Positions 56,421 through 64,000 of a stretch of DNA of 64,000 bases are shown here, one piece after another. The position numbers were made by a program, and so were the translations under genes. Source of the stretch: JAQBQB01 sp963757185 (lineage in GTDB: Bacteria > Gemmatimonadota > Gemmatimonadetes > Gemmatimonadales > Gemmatimonadaceae); NCBI GenBank assembly GCA_963757185.1, contig CAVWQI010000002.1:124001-188000 (forward strand), given 5' to 3'. Position 1 is the first letter of the stretch. The number at the start of each line of letters is the position of its first letter. Below the pieces are notes generated by a model. The model was not told the DNA's origin, did not search any database, and saw nothing but the letters and a program-made list of their open reading frames with translations.

Positions 56421-56728
56421 CGGCGGAACTCGTCACCCACGTCGCCCAGCATTTCGCGGCTCCGACGAGCCAGCCGTTTGGACTGGCGGGTGAGAGCCCG
56501 TCGCGTGTCCTCACCGCTTTGTGGCGCGGTGAGCAGGGCGGCCGCCGCGCCGAGCAGTGCCCCGACGGCGATGCCGGCGGCGAAAATCAGCGCGCGATTG
56601 GGGCGATCGGCGTCCACCTCCGACCGGCGGGACGAGGGCGCAAGTGAGCCCCTATCAGTGGGTTCCGTCAGCAGTGCACCGTTGGCGCGGGAGCGCGCCC
56701 GGCGGAGGATCGGTCCGGCGAAGGACAT
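56378..56728 (-). CDS. YtxH-domain small membrane protein
   Basis: A 116-aa protein starting at 56728, with an AGAGGTG ribosome-binding site upstream. A glycine-zipper membrane helix (ALIFAAGIAVGALLGAAAALLTAP, about residues 51-74) is followed by the typical QSGEDTRRALTRQSKRLARRSREM amphipathic stretch. YtxH proteins are general-stress associated and of unknown mechanism. Frames continuing upstream of this start are shadows of the response-regulator gene. Confidence 0.8.
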   Translation of the reverse strand: MSFAGPILRRARSRANGALLTEPTDRGSLAPSSRRSEVDADRPNRALIFAAGIAVGALLGAAAALLTAPQSGEDTRRALTRQSKRLARRSREMLGDVGDEFRRQRSAVRRRFASVL

Positions 56729-56845
56729 ATTGGCACCTCTCGGTGATCCGACGTGGTAAGGAAATTGCGGCTTGAGCAGTTCGAGACGATCTTTTTTCGC
56801 GCCTGAAACGAGGCCGAGACACCCGTCGACGGCCCGAGGGAACGC

Positions 56846-57241
56846 ATGACCGCAAACGGCAAGACCGTTCTTCTCGTCGAAGACAACGAAGACAACCGCA
56901 TCGTTTATTCCACGATCCTCCGCCACTTCGGCTTCTCGGTCACCGAGGCGCTGAACGGCGAAGAGGGGATCGCGAAGGCGCGTACCGAACGCCCCGATCT
57001 CATCCTGATGGACATCTCCATCCCCGTGATCGACGGGTGGGAAGCGACGCAGGTTCTCAAACACGACCCCGACACCCGAAACATCCCGATCATCGCTCTC
57101 ACCGCTCACGCGCTCGCCTCCGACCGCGAAAAAGCGATGGAGGTGGGATGTGACGGATACCTGGCCAAACCATGCGAGCCTCGCGCCGTGGTGGCCGAGG
57201 TGCAGCGCTTCCTGGGGAAAACGGATGGACGCCCGGCGTGA
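56846..57241 (+). CDS. Single-domain response regulator (DivK/CheY-like)
   Basis: A 131-aa receiver-only protein. Acidic pocket VEDNEDN (residues 11-17), phosphoacceptor D56 in LILMDISIP, T86 in IIALTAHAL, and K108 in GYLAKPC. It resembles DivK/CheY-type relays that act by protein contact, not by DNA binding. No histidine kinase is adjacent. The stop overlaps the next gene (REC-GGEEF) by 17 bases. Confidence 0.93.
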   Translation: MTANGKTVLLVEDNEDNRIVYSTILRHFGFSVTEALNGEEGIAKARTERPDLILMDISIPVIDGWEATQVLKHDPDTRNIPIIALTAHALASDREKAMEVGCDGYLAKPCEPRAVVAEVQRFLGKTDGRPA

Positions 57242-58319
57242 GAGCGATCATTCCCGCATTCTGATCGTCGACGACAACCAGGACAGCCTCGAGATTCTGC
57301 GCGCGCGCCTCGAATCTTGGGGCTATCGCACGCAGACCGCGAGCGATGGCGAAGACGCGTTGGAGAAGATCGACGTGTCGCCGCCCGATCTCATCCTGCT
57401 CGACATCATGATGCCGCGCATGGACGGGATGGAAGTGGCGCGCCGCGTCAAGGGAAATCCGTCGCTGCCGTTCATTCCCATCATCATGGAAACGGCGCTC
57501 GCCACGACCGAGTCCAAGGTCGAAGGACTCGACTCGGGCGCGGACGACTACATCACCAAGCCGATCGATTTCGCCGAGCTCAGAGCGCGCGTCAATTCGA
57601 TGCTCCGCATCAAGCGGCTGCAAGCGGAGCTCGAGGACCGCGAGCGCGAGTTGCTCGACGTCAACGAGCAGCTGCTGCACATGAGCCAGACCGACGCGCT
57701 GACTGGGCTCGACAACCGGCGCCACCTCGAGCACCGGCTGGAGGAGATGTTCGCCCATGCGCGCCGGTTCAAGGAGCCGATCGCCTGCGTCATCTGCGAT
57801 CTCGATCGCTTCAAGGCCGTGAACGACACCTACGGACACCCGGCGGGCGACGAGGTGCTGCGGCAGTTCGCCCAGATCCTGCGCAGCGAAGCGCGCTCGA
57901 TCGACCGGGTCGGCCGGTTCGGCGGCGAAGAGTTCATGTTCCTGCTGCCGGGGGCCGGGACCGACGCCGCGGGTCGGTTTGCCGAGCGGGTGCGCAAACA
58001 GGTCGAGTCGCATACATTCACGTTCAACGGTGGCGGGACGTCGATTCGCCGCACGGCGAGCTTCGGCGTTTCCGCATGGCCGCACTCGCACATCGGGGCG
58101 CCCGAAGTGCTGGTGCGCACGGCCGACGAGGCGCTGTACGTCGCCAAGGAAACCGGCCGCAACCGTGTCGTGCGGTTCGATAGTGACGCCTTCAACGCGC
58201 ACACCACGCCGGAAGATGGACGAGACGAGTCCGACCCCTCAGGATCCGACGCACGCCCTTCACACTCAGCGACCCGGGTCGCGCCCGTCGGCGACGCCGG
58301 GGTCCGATGGGAGAGATGA
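57225..58319 (+). CDS. Response regulator diguanylate cyclase (REC-GGEEF)
   Basis: A 364-aa protein that would make cyclic di-GMP on phosphorylation. The receiver domain has D60 in LILLDIMMPRMDGME and K112 in ITKPI; a coiled coil (RLQAELEDRERELLDVNEQL) leads to the cyclase domain. The active site is GGEEF at 223-227 and an inhibitory I-site RxxD is R214-D217, the correct five residues upstream, so product inhibition is expected. The C-terminal 40 residues are polar and low complexity. The ATG at 57225 is chosen because it begins just before the receiver; it lies inside the previous gene. It overlaps the GAF gene by about 104 bases. Confidence 0.95.
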   Translation: MDARRESDHSRILIVDDNQDSLEILRARLESWGYRTQTASDGEDALEKIDVSPPDLILLDIMMPRMDGMEVARRVKGNPSLPFIPIIMETALATTESKVEGLDSGADDYITKPIDFAELRARVNSMLRIKRLQAELEDRERELLDVNEQLLHMSQTDALTGLDNRRHLEHRLEEMFAHARRFKEPIACVICDLDRFKAVNDTYGHPAGDEVLRQFAQILRSEARSIDRVGRFGGEEFMFLLPGAGTDAAGRFAERVRKQVESHTFTFNGGGTSIRRTASFGVSAWPHSHIGAPEVLVRTADEALYVAKETGRNRVVRFDSDAFNAHTTPEDGRDESDPSGSDARPSHSATRVAPVGDAGVRWER

Positions 58320-59073
58320 CGAGCTCGTCCGTCTGCATGCCCGCGTAGCCGAGCTTCAGCGCGAGCGCGACCACTTGGTCGCCATCGTCGACATCCTGCA
58401 GGAAATCTCGTCCTCACTTCATTTCGTCGACATTCTCCAAGCCATCGCCCGCAAGTTGGGCGACGCGTTCGGCCTCGATCGCGCGTCGATCTTCCTGTCC
58501 GGCGAGAAGGACGAGGTTCGACTCGTCGCCAGCTACGAGGATCCGGCGATCCGCAACCTCGTCGTCGACCTCAATCGCTATCCGGAGCTGAAGCGCGCGT
58601 TCGATTCGGGCGACACCGTCTTCATCCCCGATGCCGCCGCCGACCCCGACCTCAAATCGATCAAGGACAAGCTCGACTCGCGCAACGTTCGCTCGATCAT
58701 CGTGCTCCCCATTCGATGGCAGTCGTCGACGATCGGCGCGATCTTCCTGCGCACCGACCGCGACGCGCAGCCGTTCTCCGAATCGGACATCCGTTTCTGC
58801 CAGGTCGTCGCCTCGCTCACCGCGAAGGCGCTGCTCAACGCGCACCGCCTCGAGGCGGTAATGCGCGACCAGAAAGACACACTCGCCGCCCAGAAACGCG
58901 GCGATCTCCAGCGAATCGCGCTCGTCTCGTTCTTCCGGAAGCTCCTCGACCGCTACGCCTCGAGCTACGATCAGGCGTGGGCGGAGAGTCTCCTGCCCAA
59001 GGCGTCCGGCGAAGAGCTGGACCGGCTCGTAGGCGTCGCGATGCAAGTCATCGATGAAGAATCCAAGGGATGA
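58216..59073 (+). CDS. GAF-domain sensor protein
   Basis: A 285-aa protein. The ATG at 58216 (GGAAG just upstream) starts inside the previous gene; the first 50 residues are polar and low complexity, then a coiled coil (VAELQRERDHLVAIVDILQEI), a GAF domain (about 68-215: LDRASIFLS, VRLVASYED, SIIVLPIRWQSSTIGAIFLRTD), and a C-terminal helical tail (FFRKLLDRYASSYDQAW). GAF domains bind small molecules or cyclic nucleotides. No catalytic output domain is visible. Its 3' end overlaps ligA by 20 bases, tying signalling to DNA ligase. Confidence 0.85.
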   Translation: MDETSPTPQDPTHALHTQRPGSRPSATPGSDGRDDELVRLHARVAELQRERDHLVAIVDILQEISSSLHFVDILQAIARKLGDAFGLDRASIFLSGEKDEVRLVASYEDPAIRNLVVDLNRYPELKRAFDSGDTVFIPDAAADPDLKSIKDKLDSRNVRSIIVLPIRWQSSTIGAIFLRTDRDAQPFSESDIRFCQVVASLTAKALLNAHRLEAVMRDQKDTLAAQKRGDLQRIALVSFFRKLLDRYASSYDQAWAESLLPKASGEELDRLVGVAMQVIDEESKG

Positions 59074-61111
59074 CGACGACCTGAGCGAGCTGGCCGCGCG
59101 CGCCGAAGACCTCCGCCGTCGTCTCGAGCGTGCCTCGTACGAGTACCACGTTCTCGACCAGCCGACGATCGCCGACGCGGAGTACGATCGGCTCTACCGC
59201 CAGCTCGTCGACCTCGAGGAGGCGTACCCCATCCTCCGAACGCCCGACTCGCCCACACAGCGCGTCGGCGCCGAGCCGCTCAGCCAGCTCGCGAAGCACA
59301 CGCACCTCGTGCCGATGCTGTCGCTGGCGAACGCGTTCAACGAAGAAGAGCTCGCGGCGTGGGAAGAGCGCATCGTACGCATGGCGGGTGAAGAGGTTCG
59401 CAATTCCGGCTACACCTGCGAGCTCAAGATCGACGGAGCCGCCGTCAGCCTCACGTACAAGGACGGCGTGTTCGTCGAAGGCACGACGCGCGGGAACGGG
59501 ATCATCGGCGAGGCGGTGACGGCGAATCTGCGCACGATTCGGGACGTACCCCTCAAGCTGCACGGCGCCGACCTTCCGCCCGTCATGGAGATTCGCGGCG
59601 AAGTCTACATGACGTTCAGCGGTTTCGAGCGCATGAACGAGCAGCGTATCGCCGCCGGACAACCCGTTTTCGCGAATCCGCGCAACTCGGCCGCGGGCGC
59701 GCTCCGCCAGCTCGACCCCAAGGCCACCGCCGCCCGTCCCCTCCACTTCTTCGGCTACGCCATCGCGCTCCCCGACGGCGCGAAGCTTCCCACGGCTACG
59801 CAGGACGACCTGCTCGCGCGTCTCGCCGCCTGGGGCGTGCCCGTCGCGCCGCACCACGAGCGCTGCGCGACGCTGAAAGACGTGCACTTGTGGGCGCACA
59901 ACGTCGAACACTCGGTGCGTGCGGCGATCGACTTCGCCATTGACGGGTGTGTAGTGAAGGTGAATGAGCTGCGGCTCTGGCCCGACCTCGGCGTCGTCGG
60001 CGGACGTGAGCCGCGGTACGCGATCGCGCGCAAGTTCGCGCCCGACATCGCCGAGACCACGCTGCGCTCGATCAACGTCAACGTCGGACGCACGGGCAGC
60101 ATCAACCCCTACGCCGTTCTCGAGCCGGTGGAGATCGGCGGTGCGCAGGTGCAGCTCGCCACGCTGCACAACTTCGATCTCGTCGCGCGAAAGGACCTTC
60201 GCGTCGGCGACGTCGTGCAAGTCAAACGCGCGGGCGAAGTCATTCCGCAAATCATTGGTCCGGCGCCGGACAAGCGCGACCCCGAGAATCCGCCGCAACC
60301 GTATACCCCGCCGACGCACTGCCCCGCCTGCAACACGGAGCTCGTTCCGGGCAACGAGCTCGGGATGCTCTACTGCCCGAACTTCGCGTGTCCCGGACGG
60401 CAGCTCGAGGGACTGGTCCACTTCGCCTCGCGCGGCGCGATGGACATCCGGGGTCTCTCGTACGCGCGGATCAAACAGCTGATCGACGCTGGGCTCGTCT
60501 CGGACGCCGCCGACGTGTACGACCTGACGGCGGAGCAACTCGAAGGAATCGAACGGCTGGCCGAGAAAAGCTCCGCGAATCTCGTCCAGGCCATCGCGGC
60601 CACAAAGGAGCAGCCGCTTTCACGACTCCTCTTCGCCCTCGGAATCGAGCATGTCGGGGAAACGGCGGCGCGCGAGATCGCCCGGCACTTCGGCACGATG
60701 GACGCCATCCTCGCGGCGACCGTGGACGACATCCTCGGCGTCCACGGCATCGGCGACAAGATCGCCGAGTCGATCGTCGGCTGGTTCGGCGACGAGCGGG
60801 CGCGCCGGCTCATCGAGCGCCTTCGCGAGCGGGGGCTTAGGTTCGACGAGCCCGTCACTCGGTCGGGCGGAACCCTGAAAGGCCTCACGATCGTCATTAC
60901 AGGGACGCTCCCGACGCTTTCCCGGGAACAGGCTGCCGCGCTCGTCGAAGAGAACGGCGGCCGCGTGTCGGGAAGCGTCTCCAAGAAGACCGCTTTCGTG
61001 GTCGTAGGGGCGGACGCGGGGAGCAAGCTGGAAAAAGCCCGGCAACTCGGCGTCGAGACGATCGACGAGGACGAGCTCAAGCGGCGAGTCGGGTGGGGAG
61101 TTGGCGGGTGA
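59054..61111 (+). CDS. ligA: NAD-dependent DNA ligase
   Basis: Seals nicks in replication and repair using NAD; 685 aa, normal length. The adenylated lysine is K125 in ELKIDGAA. The zinc finger cysteines are in CPACNTEL and YCPNFACPGR, then helix-hairpin-helix motifs (SRLLFALGIEHVGETAAREIARHFG; DILGVHGIGDKIAESIV) and a C-terminal BRCT domain (LKGLTIVITGTLPTLSREQAAALVEENGGRV). The ATG at 59054 lies within the end of the GAF gene (20-base overlap). That an essential replication enzyme is translated behind a signalling gene is uncommon. Confidence 0.97.
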   Translation: MKNPRDDDDLSELAARAEDLRRRLERASYEYHVLDQPTIADAEYDRLYRQLVDLEEAYPILRTPDSPTQRVGAEPLSQLAKHTHLVPMLSLANAFNEEELAAWEERIVRMAGEEVRNSGYTCELKIDGAAVSLTYKDGVFVEGTTRGNGIIGEAVTANLRTIRDVPLKLHGADLPPVMEIRGEVYMTFSGFERMNEQRIAAGQPVFANPRNSAAGALRQLDPKATAARPLHFFGYAIALPDGAKLPTATQDDLLARLAAWGVPVAPHHERCATLKDVHLWAHNVEHSVRAAIDFAIDGCVVKVNELRLWPDLGVVGGREPRYAIARKFAPDIAETTLRSINVNVGRTGSINPYAVLEPVEIGGAQVQLATLHNFDLVARKDLRVGDVVQVKRAGEVIPQIIGPAPDKRDPENPPQPYTPPTHCPACNTELVPGNELGMLYCPNFACPGRQLEGLVHFASRGAMDIRGLSYARIKQLIDAGLVSDAADVYDLTAEQLEGIERLAEKSSANLVQAIAATKEQPLSRLLFALGIEHVGETAAREIARHFGTMDAILAATVDDILGVHGIGDKIAESIVGWFGDERARRLIERLRERGLRFDEPVTRSGGTLKGLTIVITGTLPTLSREQAAALVEENGGRVSGSVSKKTAFVVVGADAGSKLEKARQLGVETIDEDELKRRVGWGVGG

Positions 61112-61139
61112 CAACGAGCGGCACGATCCGGAGAGCCTG

Positions 61140-61697
61140 ATGGCACAGTCGATCGGTCTGAATGAGAACGCGCTGGTCGCGATCACTCGCGACTCGCTGT
61201 CCGTTCTACGCGCCGCGCTGTTTCGCGAGGTCGGTCCGAGCGCCGCGGCGCTCTTGCAGGAGGCGGGATTCGCCGGCGGACCCGCGCTTTACGCCGCGTT
61301 CGGCCGATGGCTGGCGTCGCGGCGGCTCCCGGCGCCGGAGTCGCTCGCCGCCGAGGATTTCAGCACGCGCGCGTCGGAGTTCTTTCGCGACATCGGTTGG
61401 GGCTCAGTCAGCGTCGGCGAGCTTGCGTCGGTGATGACGCTCGATTCCAACGACTGGGCCGAGGGCGACCCCGATCACCCACTCGATTTTCCGGGCTGCT
61501 ACTACACCGCTGGGGCGTTCGCCGAGTTCTTCGGCCGCGTCGCCGGCGAGCCGGTCGCGGTGATGGAGGTCGAGTGCCGGTCGATGGGTGCCGAGCGATG
61601 CCGCTTCTTGGTTGGCGCCACCGAGATCATGCAGCGCGTGTACGACGCGATGGGCGAAGGCGTCGCCTACGACGAGGCGGTCGCCGCCGGGACCTGA
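61140..61697 (+). CDS. V4R-domain protein
   Basis: A 185-aa protein starting at the ATG at 61140, which has GGAGAG 5 bases upstream; a TTG at 61101 would overlap ligA. The C-terminal part is a V4R (4-vinyl reductase-like) domain, with the family's FPGCYYTAGAFAEFFG and VAVMEVECRSMGAERCRFLVG, whose cysteines may bind a ligand or metal. The N-terminal half is helical. V4R proteins often act as small-molecule sensors upstream of signalling. It is the last gene in the plus-strand run from 56846. Confidence 0.85.
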   Translation: MAQSIGLNENALVAITRDSLSVLRAALFREVGPSAAALLQEAGFAGGPALYAAFGRWLASRRLPAPESLAAEDFSTRASEFFRDIGWGSVSVGELASVMTLDSNDWAEGDPDHPLDFPGCYYTAGAFAEFFGRVAGEPVAVMEVECRSMGAERCRFLVGATEIMQRVYDAMGEGVAYDEAVAAGT

Positions 61698-61704
61698 CCC
61701 CGGT

Positions 61705-62238
61705 TCAGACGTCGCCTTTCAGCGCGGCGGCGTAGAGCGGATTCGGGAGCAAGTCGCCGTCGATCAGCACCTCGCGGTCCCACGGCAGCACGATCGTGCT
61801 CTCGGTCGCCAATGCGTGAAAATCCGGCGTGTACGCGCCCGTCTGAAACGCCACCGCGGTGCGGACTTCCGCCGCTCCCGCGTTGACCATTGCGGCGACG
61901 GCGAGACGGATCGTGTCCCCGGTGTCGCACGTCTCGTCGACGATCAGCACGCGCCTGTTGCGGACCGACTGCGGCGCGGCGCTGAGGACCGCCGGCGTCT
62001 CGCGAACGGACTCCGCCCCGAACCGTCGGCTCACGACCATCGAGTGGAACTCGCGTCCGAGGATCGCGGCGATCACCGCCGCCGGGACGACGCCCGCCGT
62101 CGCGATTCCGATCACGACCTCGGGATCGTAGGCGCGAGCCACCTTGAGGGCGAGCCCTCGAGAGAGCTCGCCGAAAAGCGGCCATTCGACCTCGAAGATC
62201 CCTTTGGAGTGCTCGACGGTGGTGCGGCGCGGAGACAT
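61705..62238 (-). CDS. Phosphoribosyltransferase-fold protein
   Basis: A 177-aa protein with the PRPP-binding motif VLIVDETCDTGDTI (about residues 97-110) and the family's VVIGIATAGVVPAAVIAAILG strand-helix. The DETCDTGDT core is that of type I phosphoribosyltransferases, but the substrate (purine, xanthine or regulator) is not determined by what I can see. It is convergent with the V4R gene (7-base gap). Confidence 0.85.
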   Translation of the reverse strand: MSPRRTTVEHSKGIFEVEWPLFGELSRGLALKVARAYDPEVVIGIATAGVVPAAVIAAILGREFHSMVVSRRFGAESVRETPAVLSAAPQSVRNRRVLIVDETCDTGDTIRLAVAAMVNAGAAEVRTAVAFQTGAYTPDFHALATESTIVLPWDREVLIDGDLLPNPLYAAALKGDV

Positions 62239-62445
62239 GCAGGTAAGCTATCCAGACGCCGAAATGCGTGGAAGAATCCGCGCGGTGAACCATCGCTCAC
62301 GCGGCAACCGTTGCTCCAGCACTCTCGAACGCGTAGCTTTGCCGCGAGCCTAGACAACCTTCTGATTTCGTTCGGGAAGGGCTGTCGGCGCGACGTCGCG
62401 CGGCCGTCCTCCCTCCCGCCGTTTCGTCTCCAATACCCGAGCCGT

Positions 62446-62913
62446 ATGTCCTGGTGGAGCCGCATTCTTGGCGGGAGATCGCAGCCTGAGGTCAAACCGC
62501 AGCGCCTCGACTATTTGAGCGAGGCGATGGCGCTCGAGCGGCAAGGCGACTACGACGCTGCGCTGACTTCATACCGCCTCGCGCTACGCGACCGGCCGAA
62601 CGACACGAAGATCCTGCAGAACATGGCCATCGCGTTCACGAAGACGAACCGGCCGGAAGAGGCGATTCGCTGCTACAAGAGCGCGCTCGACGTCGCCCCC
62701 CAGTTGTCAGGCGCACACTACGGACTCGCCTTCCTGCTTCTCAAGCGCGGCGACCAGACCGGCGCCGAAGAGCATCTGGACGCGTTCCTCGCCTCGCCGC
62801 CGAGCGGCTCCGAAGCGGAGCGATGGATCCACCACGCGCGCGAGACCCTGGAGTCGCTGCGCGGCGGCGGCGCGGCCGCCGAGGATTCCGCCGCCGAGGA
62901 CGCCGAGACGTAA
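62446..62913 (+). CDS. TPR-repeat cytoplasmic protein
   Basis: A 155-aa protein with two to three tetratricopeptide repeats (YLSEAMALERQGDYDAAL, NDTKILQNMAIAFTKTNRPEEAIRCY, SGAHYGLAFLLLKRGDQTGAEEHL). The first ten residues are aromatic and basic and could touch the membrane. The acidic alanine-rich tail (GGGAAAEDSAAEDAET) is probably disordered. It precedes the ParA-like gene by one base and is likely its operon partner. Confidence 0.85.
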   Translation: MSWWSRILGGRSQPEVKPQRLDYLSEAMALERQGDYDAALTSYRLALRDRPNDTKILQNMAIAFTKTNRPEEAIRCYKSALDVAPQLSGAHYGLAFLLLKRGDQTGAEEHLDAFLASPPSGSEAERWIHHARETLESLRGGGAAAEDSAAEDAET

Positions 62914-62914
62914 C

Positions 62915-63682
62915 GTGGGTCAAGTCCTCGCAGTCGTCAGCCAAAAAGGGGGAGTCGGCAAGACCACCACAGCGGTGAACCTCGCGACCGCCTTGGCGCG
63001 TCGCGGCGTGAAGACGCTGCTCGTGGATTCCGATCCGCAGGGTTCCGTCCGCTACGGACTTGGACTCAGCGCCGCGGCGACTCGGCTCGGCCTCTCGGAT
63101 TATCTGGCCGGGACGCACCAACTGCATCAGGTGGTGCGGACGACAACGTTGCCTTGGCTCCGAGTTGTTTCGGCGGGCAGCGTCACCGAAACCGCATCCC
63201 ACGACGCGTATCAACATACGGTCGCCGAGTCGCCGCGCACGGTCGAGCTGTTCGAGCGCGCACGCGAGCGCGGATACACCGTGATCGTCGATACGCCGCC
63301 AGGGCTGGGGCCGGTCGTCAACCGGGTTCTGGCGTGCAGCCAGCACGTGCTCGTCCCGTTGCAGTGCGAGCCGCTCGCGCTCCAGACGACGACGCAGATT
63401 CTCCGCGGCATTCGCGCGTCGTTGGGCACGAATCCGGCGCTCGTGCTCGACGGCATTCTGCTCACGATGGTCGAGATCGGGAATCCGGCGTCGGAGCGCG
63501 TCGCGACGTACGTGCGGGAACAGCTTCCCGCGGGGTTGGTATTGGAGTTGGCCGTGCCGCGAACTCAGGCGTCGGTCGAAGCCTTCGCCGCGGGGCAGCC
63601 GGTCGTGCTCCGCTCGCCCGAGGACCCGGCGGCGCAGGCGTATCGCGCGCTCGCCGCGCTTCTCGTTGGACGGCTCGAGTAA
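62915..63682 (+). CDS. ParA/Soj-like ATPase
   Basis: A 255-aa ATPase starting at GTG at 62915. It has the deviant Walker A motif KGGVGKTTTAVNLA, VDSDPQGS and VIVDTPPGLGP, all typical of ParA/Soj. No parB and no parS-like palindromes were noticed nearby, so it may position another cargo (as MinD, ParC or PpfA do) rather than segregate the chromosome. It follows the TPR gene by one base and precedes a lipoprotein gene. Confidence 0.92.
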   Translation: MGQVLAVVSQKGGVGKTTTAVNLATALARRGVKTLLVDSDPQGSVRYGLGLSAAATRLGLSDYLAGTHQLHQVVRTTTLPWLRVVSAGSVTETASHDAYQHTVAESPRTVELFERARERGYTVIVDTPPGLGPVVNRVLACSQHVLVPLQCEPLALQTTTQILRGIRASLGTNPALVLDGILLTMVEIGNPASERVATYVREQLPAGLVLELAVPRTQASVEAFAAGQPVVLRSPEDPAAQAYRALAALLVGRLE

Positions 63683-63686
63683 ACCA

Positions 63687-64000
63687 GTGACACGTCGGCA
63701 CGCGACAATTCTCATGCTCGTGCTCGCGGCGCTCGGCGTCGCGTGCCTCGACCTGTCCGCTCCGATAGGTCCGGCGTCGATTTCGACGATCCAGCTGCCG
63801 GCCAACTTCGTCGTGCGCGGCGACACCATGCGCGACAGCGCCGGCACACCCGCTCCGCTGGTCATCAACCAGTTCAACGTGAAGGGGCAGCTGATCGGCG
63901 GTGACGCACCCCAGTTCTTCATCCTCGACACAGCGCCCGCGGCGCACTTCGACCCGACGACCGGCGTGCTCGTCGGCGATCACCTGGGCACGGTGAACAT
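63687..64000 (+). CDS. Putative lipoprotein, 3' end cut by window edge
   Basis: About 104 codons are visible from the GTG at 63687. The N-terminus is a lipoprotein signal (basic TRRH, then LMLVLAALGVAC, cysteine at residue 20). The mature part is beta-like (LPANFVVRGDTMRDSAGTPAPLVINQFNVKGQ), perhaps an Ig-like or surface-attached domain. The frame is open at base 64000. It lies four bases after the ParA-like gene. Function unknown. Confidence 0.7.
   Translation, partial: MTRRHATILMLVLAALGVACLDLSAPIGPASISTIQLPANFVVRGDTMRDSAGTPAPLVINQFNVKGQLIGGDAPQFFILDTAPAAHFDPTTGVLVGDHLGTVN

Overview
The window is 64 kb of dense, high-GC bacterial chromosome with many 1- to 8-nt gene overlaps and frequent GTG starts. 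The gene content (two-membrane secreted proteins and lipoproteins, a CxxxY-type CcmE, the cysS / pspA / uvrA / gyrB neighbourhoods) suggests a member of Gemmatimonadota or a close FCB-group relative. That placement is an inference from general familiarity; no database search was possible.

Layout. 1-12.3 kb (minus strand): the transcription/translation block rpmG-secE-nusG-rplK-rplA-rplJ-rplL-rpoB-rpoC, with rpoC running off the left edge. It is preceded at 12.4-12.9 kb by four tRNA genes, Thr(TGT)-Tyr(GTA)-Gly(TCC)-Thr(GGT), behind a near-consensus promoter. This is the tRNA order found upstream of tufB in enterobacteria, but tufB is missing here. 13-15 kb: cysS and a degenerate ABC ATPase. 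15.2-17.6 kb: a three-gene unit (YbjN-like, PspA, AI-2E-family permease) bracketed by inverted 8-bp tandem repeats. 17.7-19.5 kb: two-subunit iron-sulfur L-serine dehydratase with a foldback element between the subunits. 19.6-20.3 kb: a VapBC-like toxin-antitoxin pair. 20.3-24.4 kb: secreted proteins, one with an HExxH motif. 24.4-28.4 kb: uvrA, a frameshifted PDZ-like gene and cutA. 28.4-32.4 kb: a transglutaminase-like protein with a two-gene ABC exporter. 32.9-36.5 kb: a cytochrome c maturation operon ccmE-ccmF-ccmH-ccmI with several unusual features. 36.6-39.4 kb: a YfiM-like protein, glpK and mtnA. 39.5-43.8 kb: enoyl-CoA hydratase, recF, dciA and gyrB, followed by a strong terminator. 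recF carries one apparent single-base frameshift and gyrB two. 44-50 kb: exported proteins of unknown function, a beta-barrel-like protein and a diheme cytochrome c peroxidase-like lipoprotein. 50-56.7 kb: VOC dioxygenase-like protein, alpha/beta hydrolase, M3 peptidase, pyrimidine-nucleoside phosphorylase, TPR and YtxH proteins. 56.8-61.7 kb: a signalling run (REC, REC-GGEEF, GAF) overlapping into ligA and followed by a V4R protein. 61.7-64 kb: phosphoribosyltransferase, TPR, an orphan ParA-like ATPase and a lipoprotein cut by the right edge.

How the genes work together. The left third is core information processing. The ccm operon and the diheme peroxidase point to periplasmic c-type cytochromes. 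The REC/GGEEF/GAF run is a c-di-GMP signalling cassette. The most novel-looking non-coding signals are two dispersed structures: large intergenic foldback elements with a shared core (18.7 and 46.1 kb, with a relic at 23.9 kb), and degenerate period-8 tandem tracts in intergenic gaps (11.3, 15.15 and 17.67 kb, with a weaker case at 9.5 kb). Only two stretches longer than 300 bases lack an intact protein gene: 12309-13019, which holds the tRNA cluster and promoter, and 27266-28021, which holds a palindrome and the frameshifted PDZ-like gene. I saw no CRISPR array, rRNA gene, insertion-sequence transposase or obvious replication origin.
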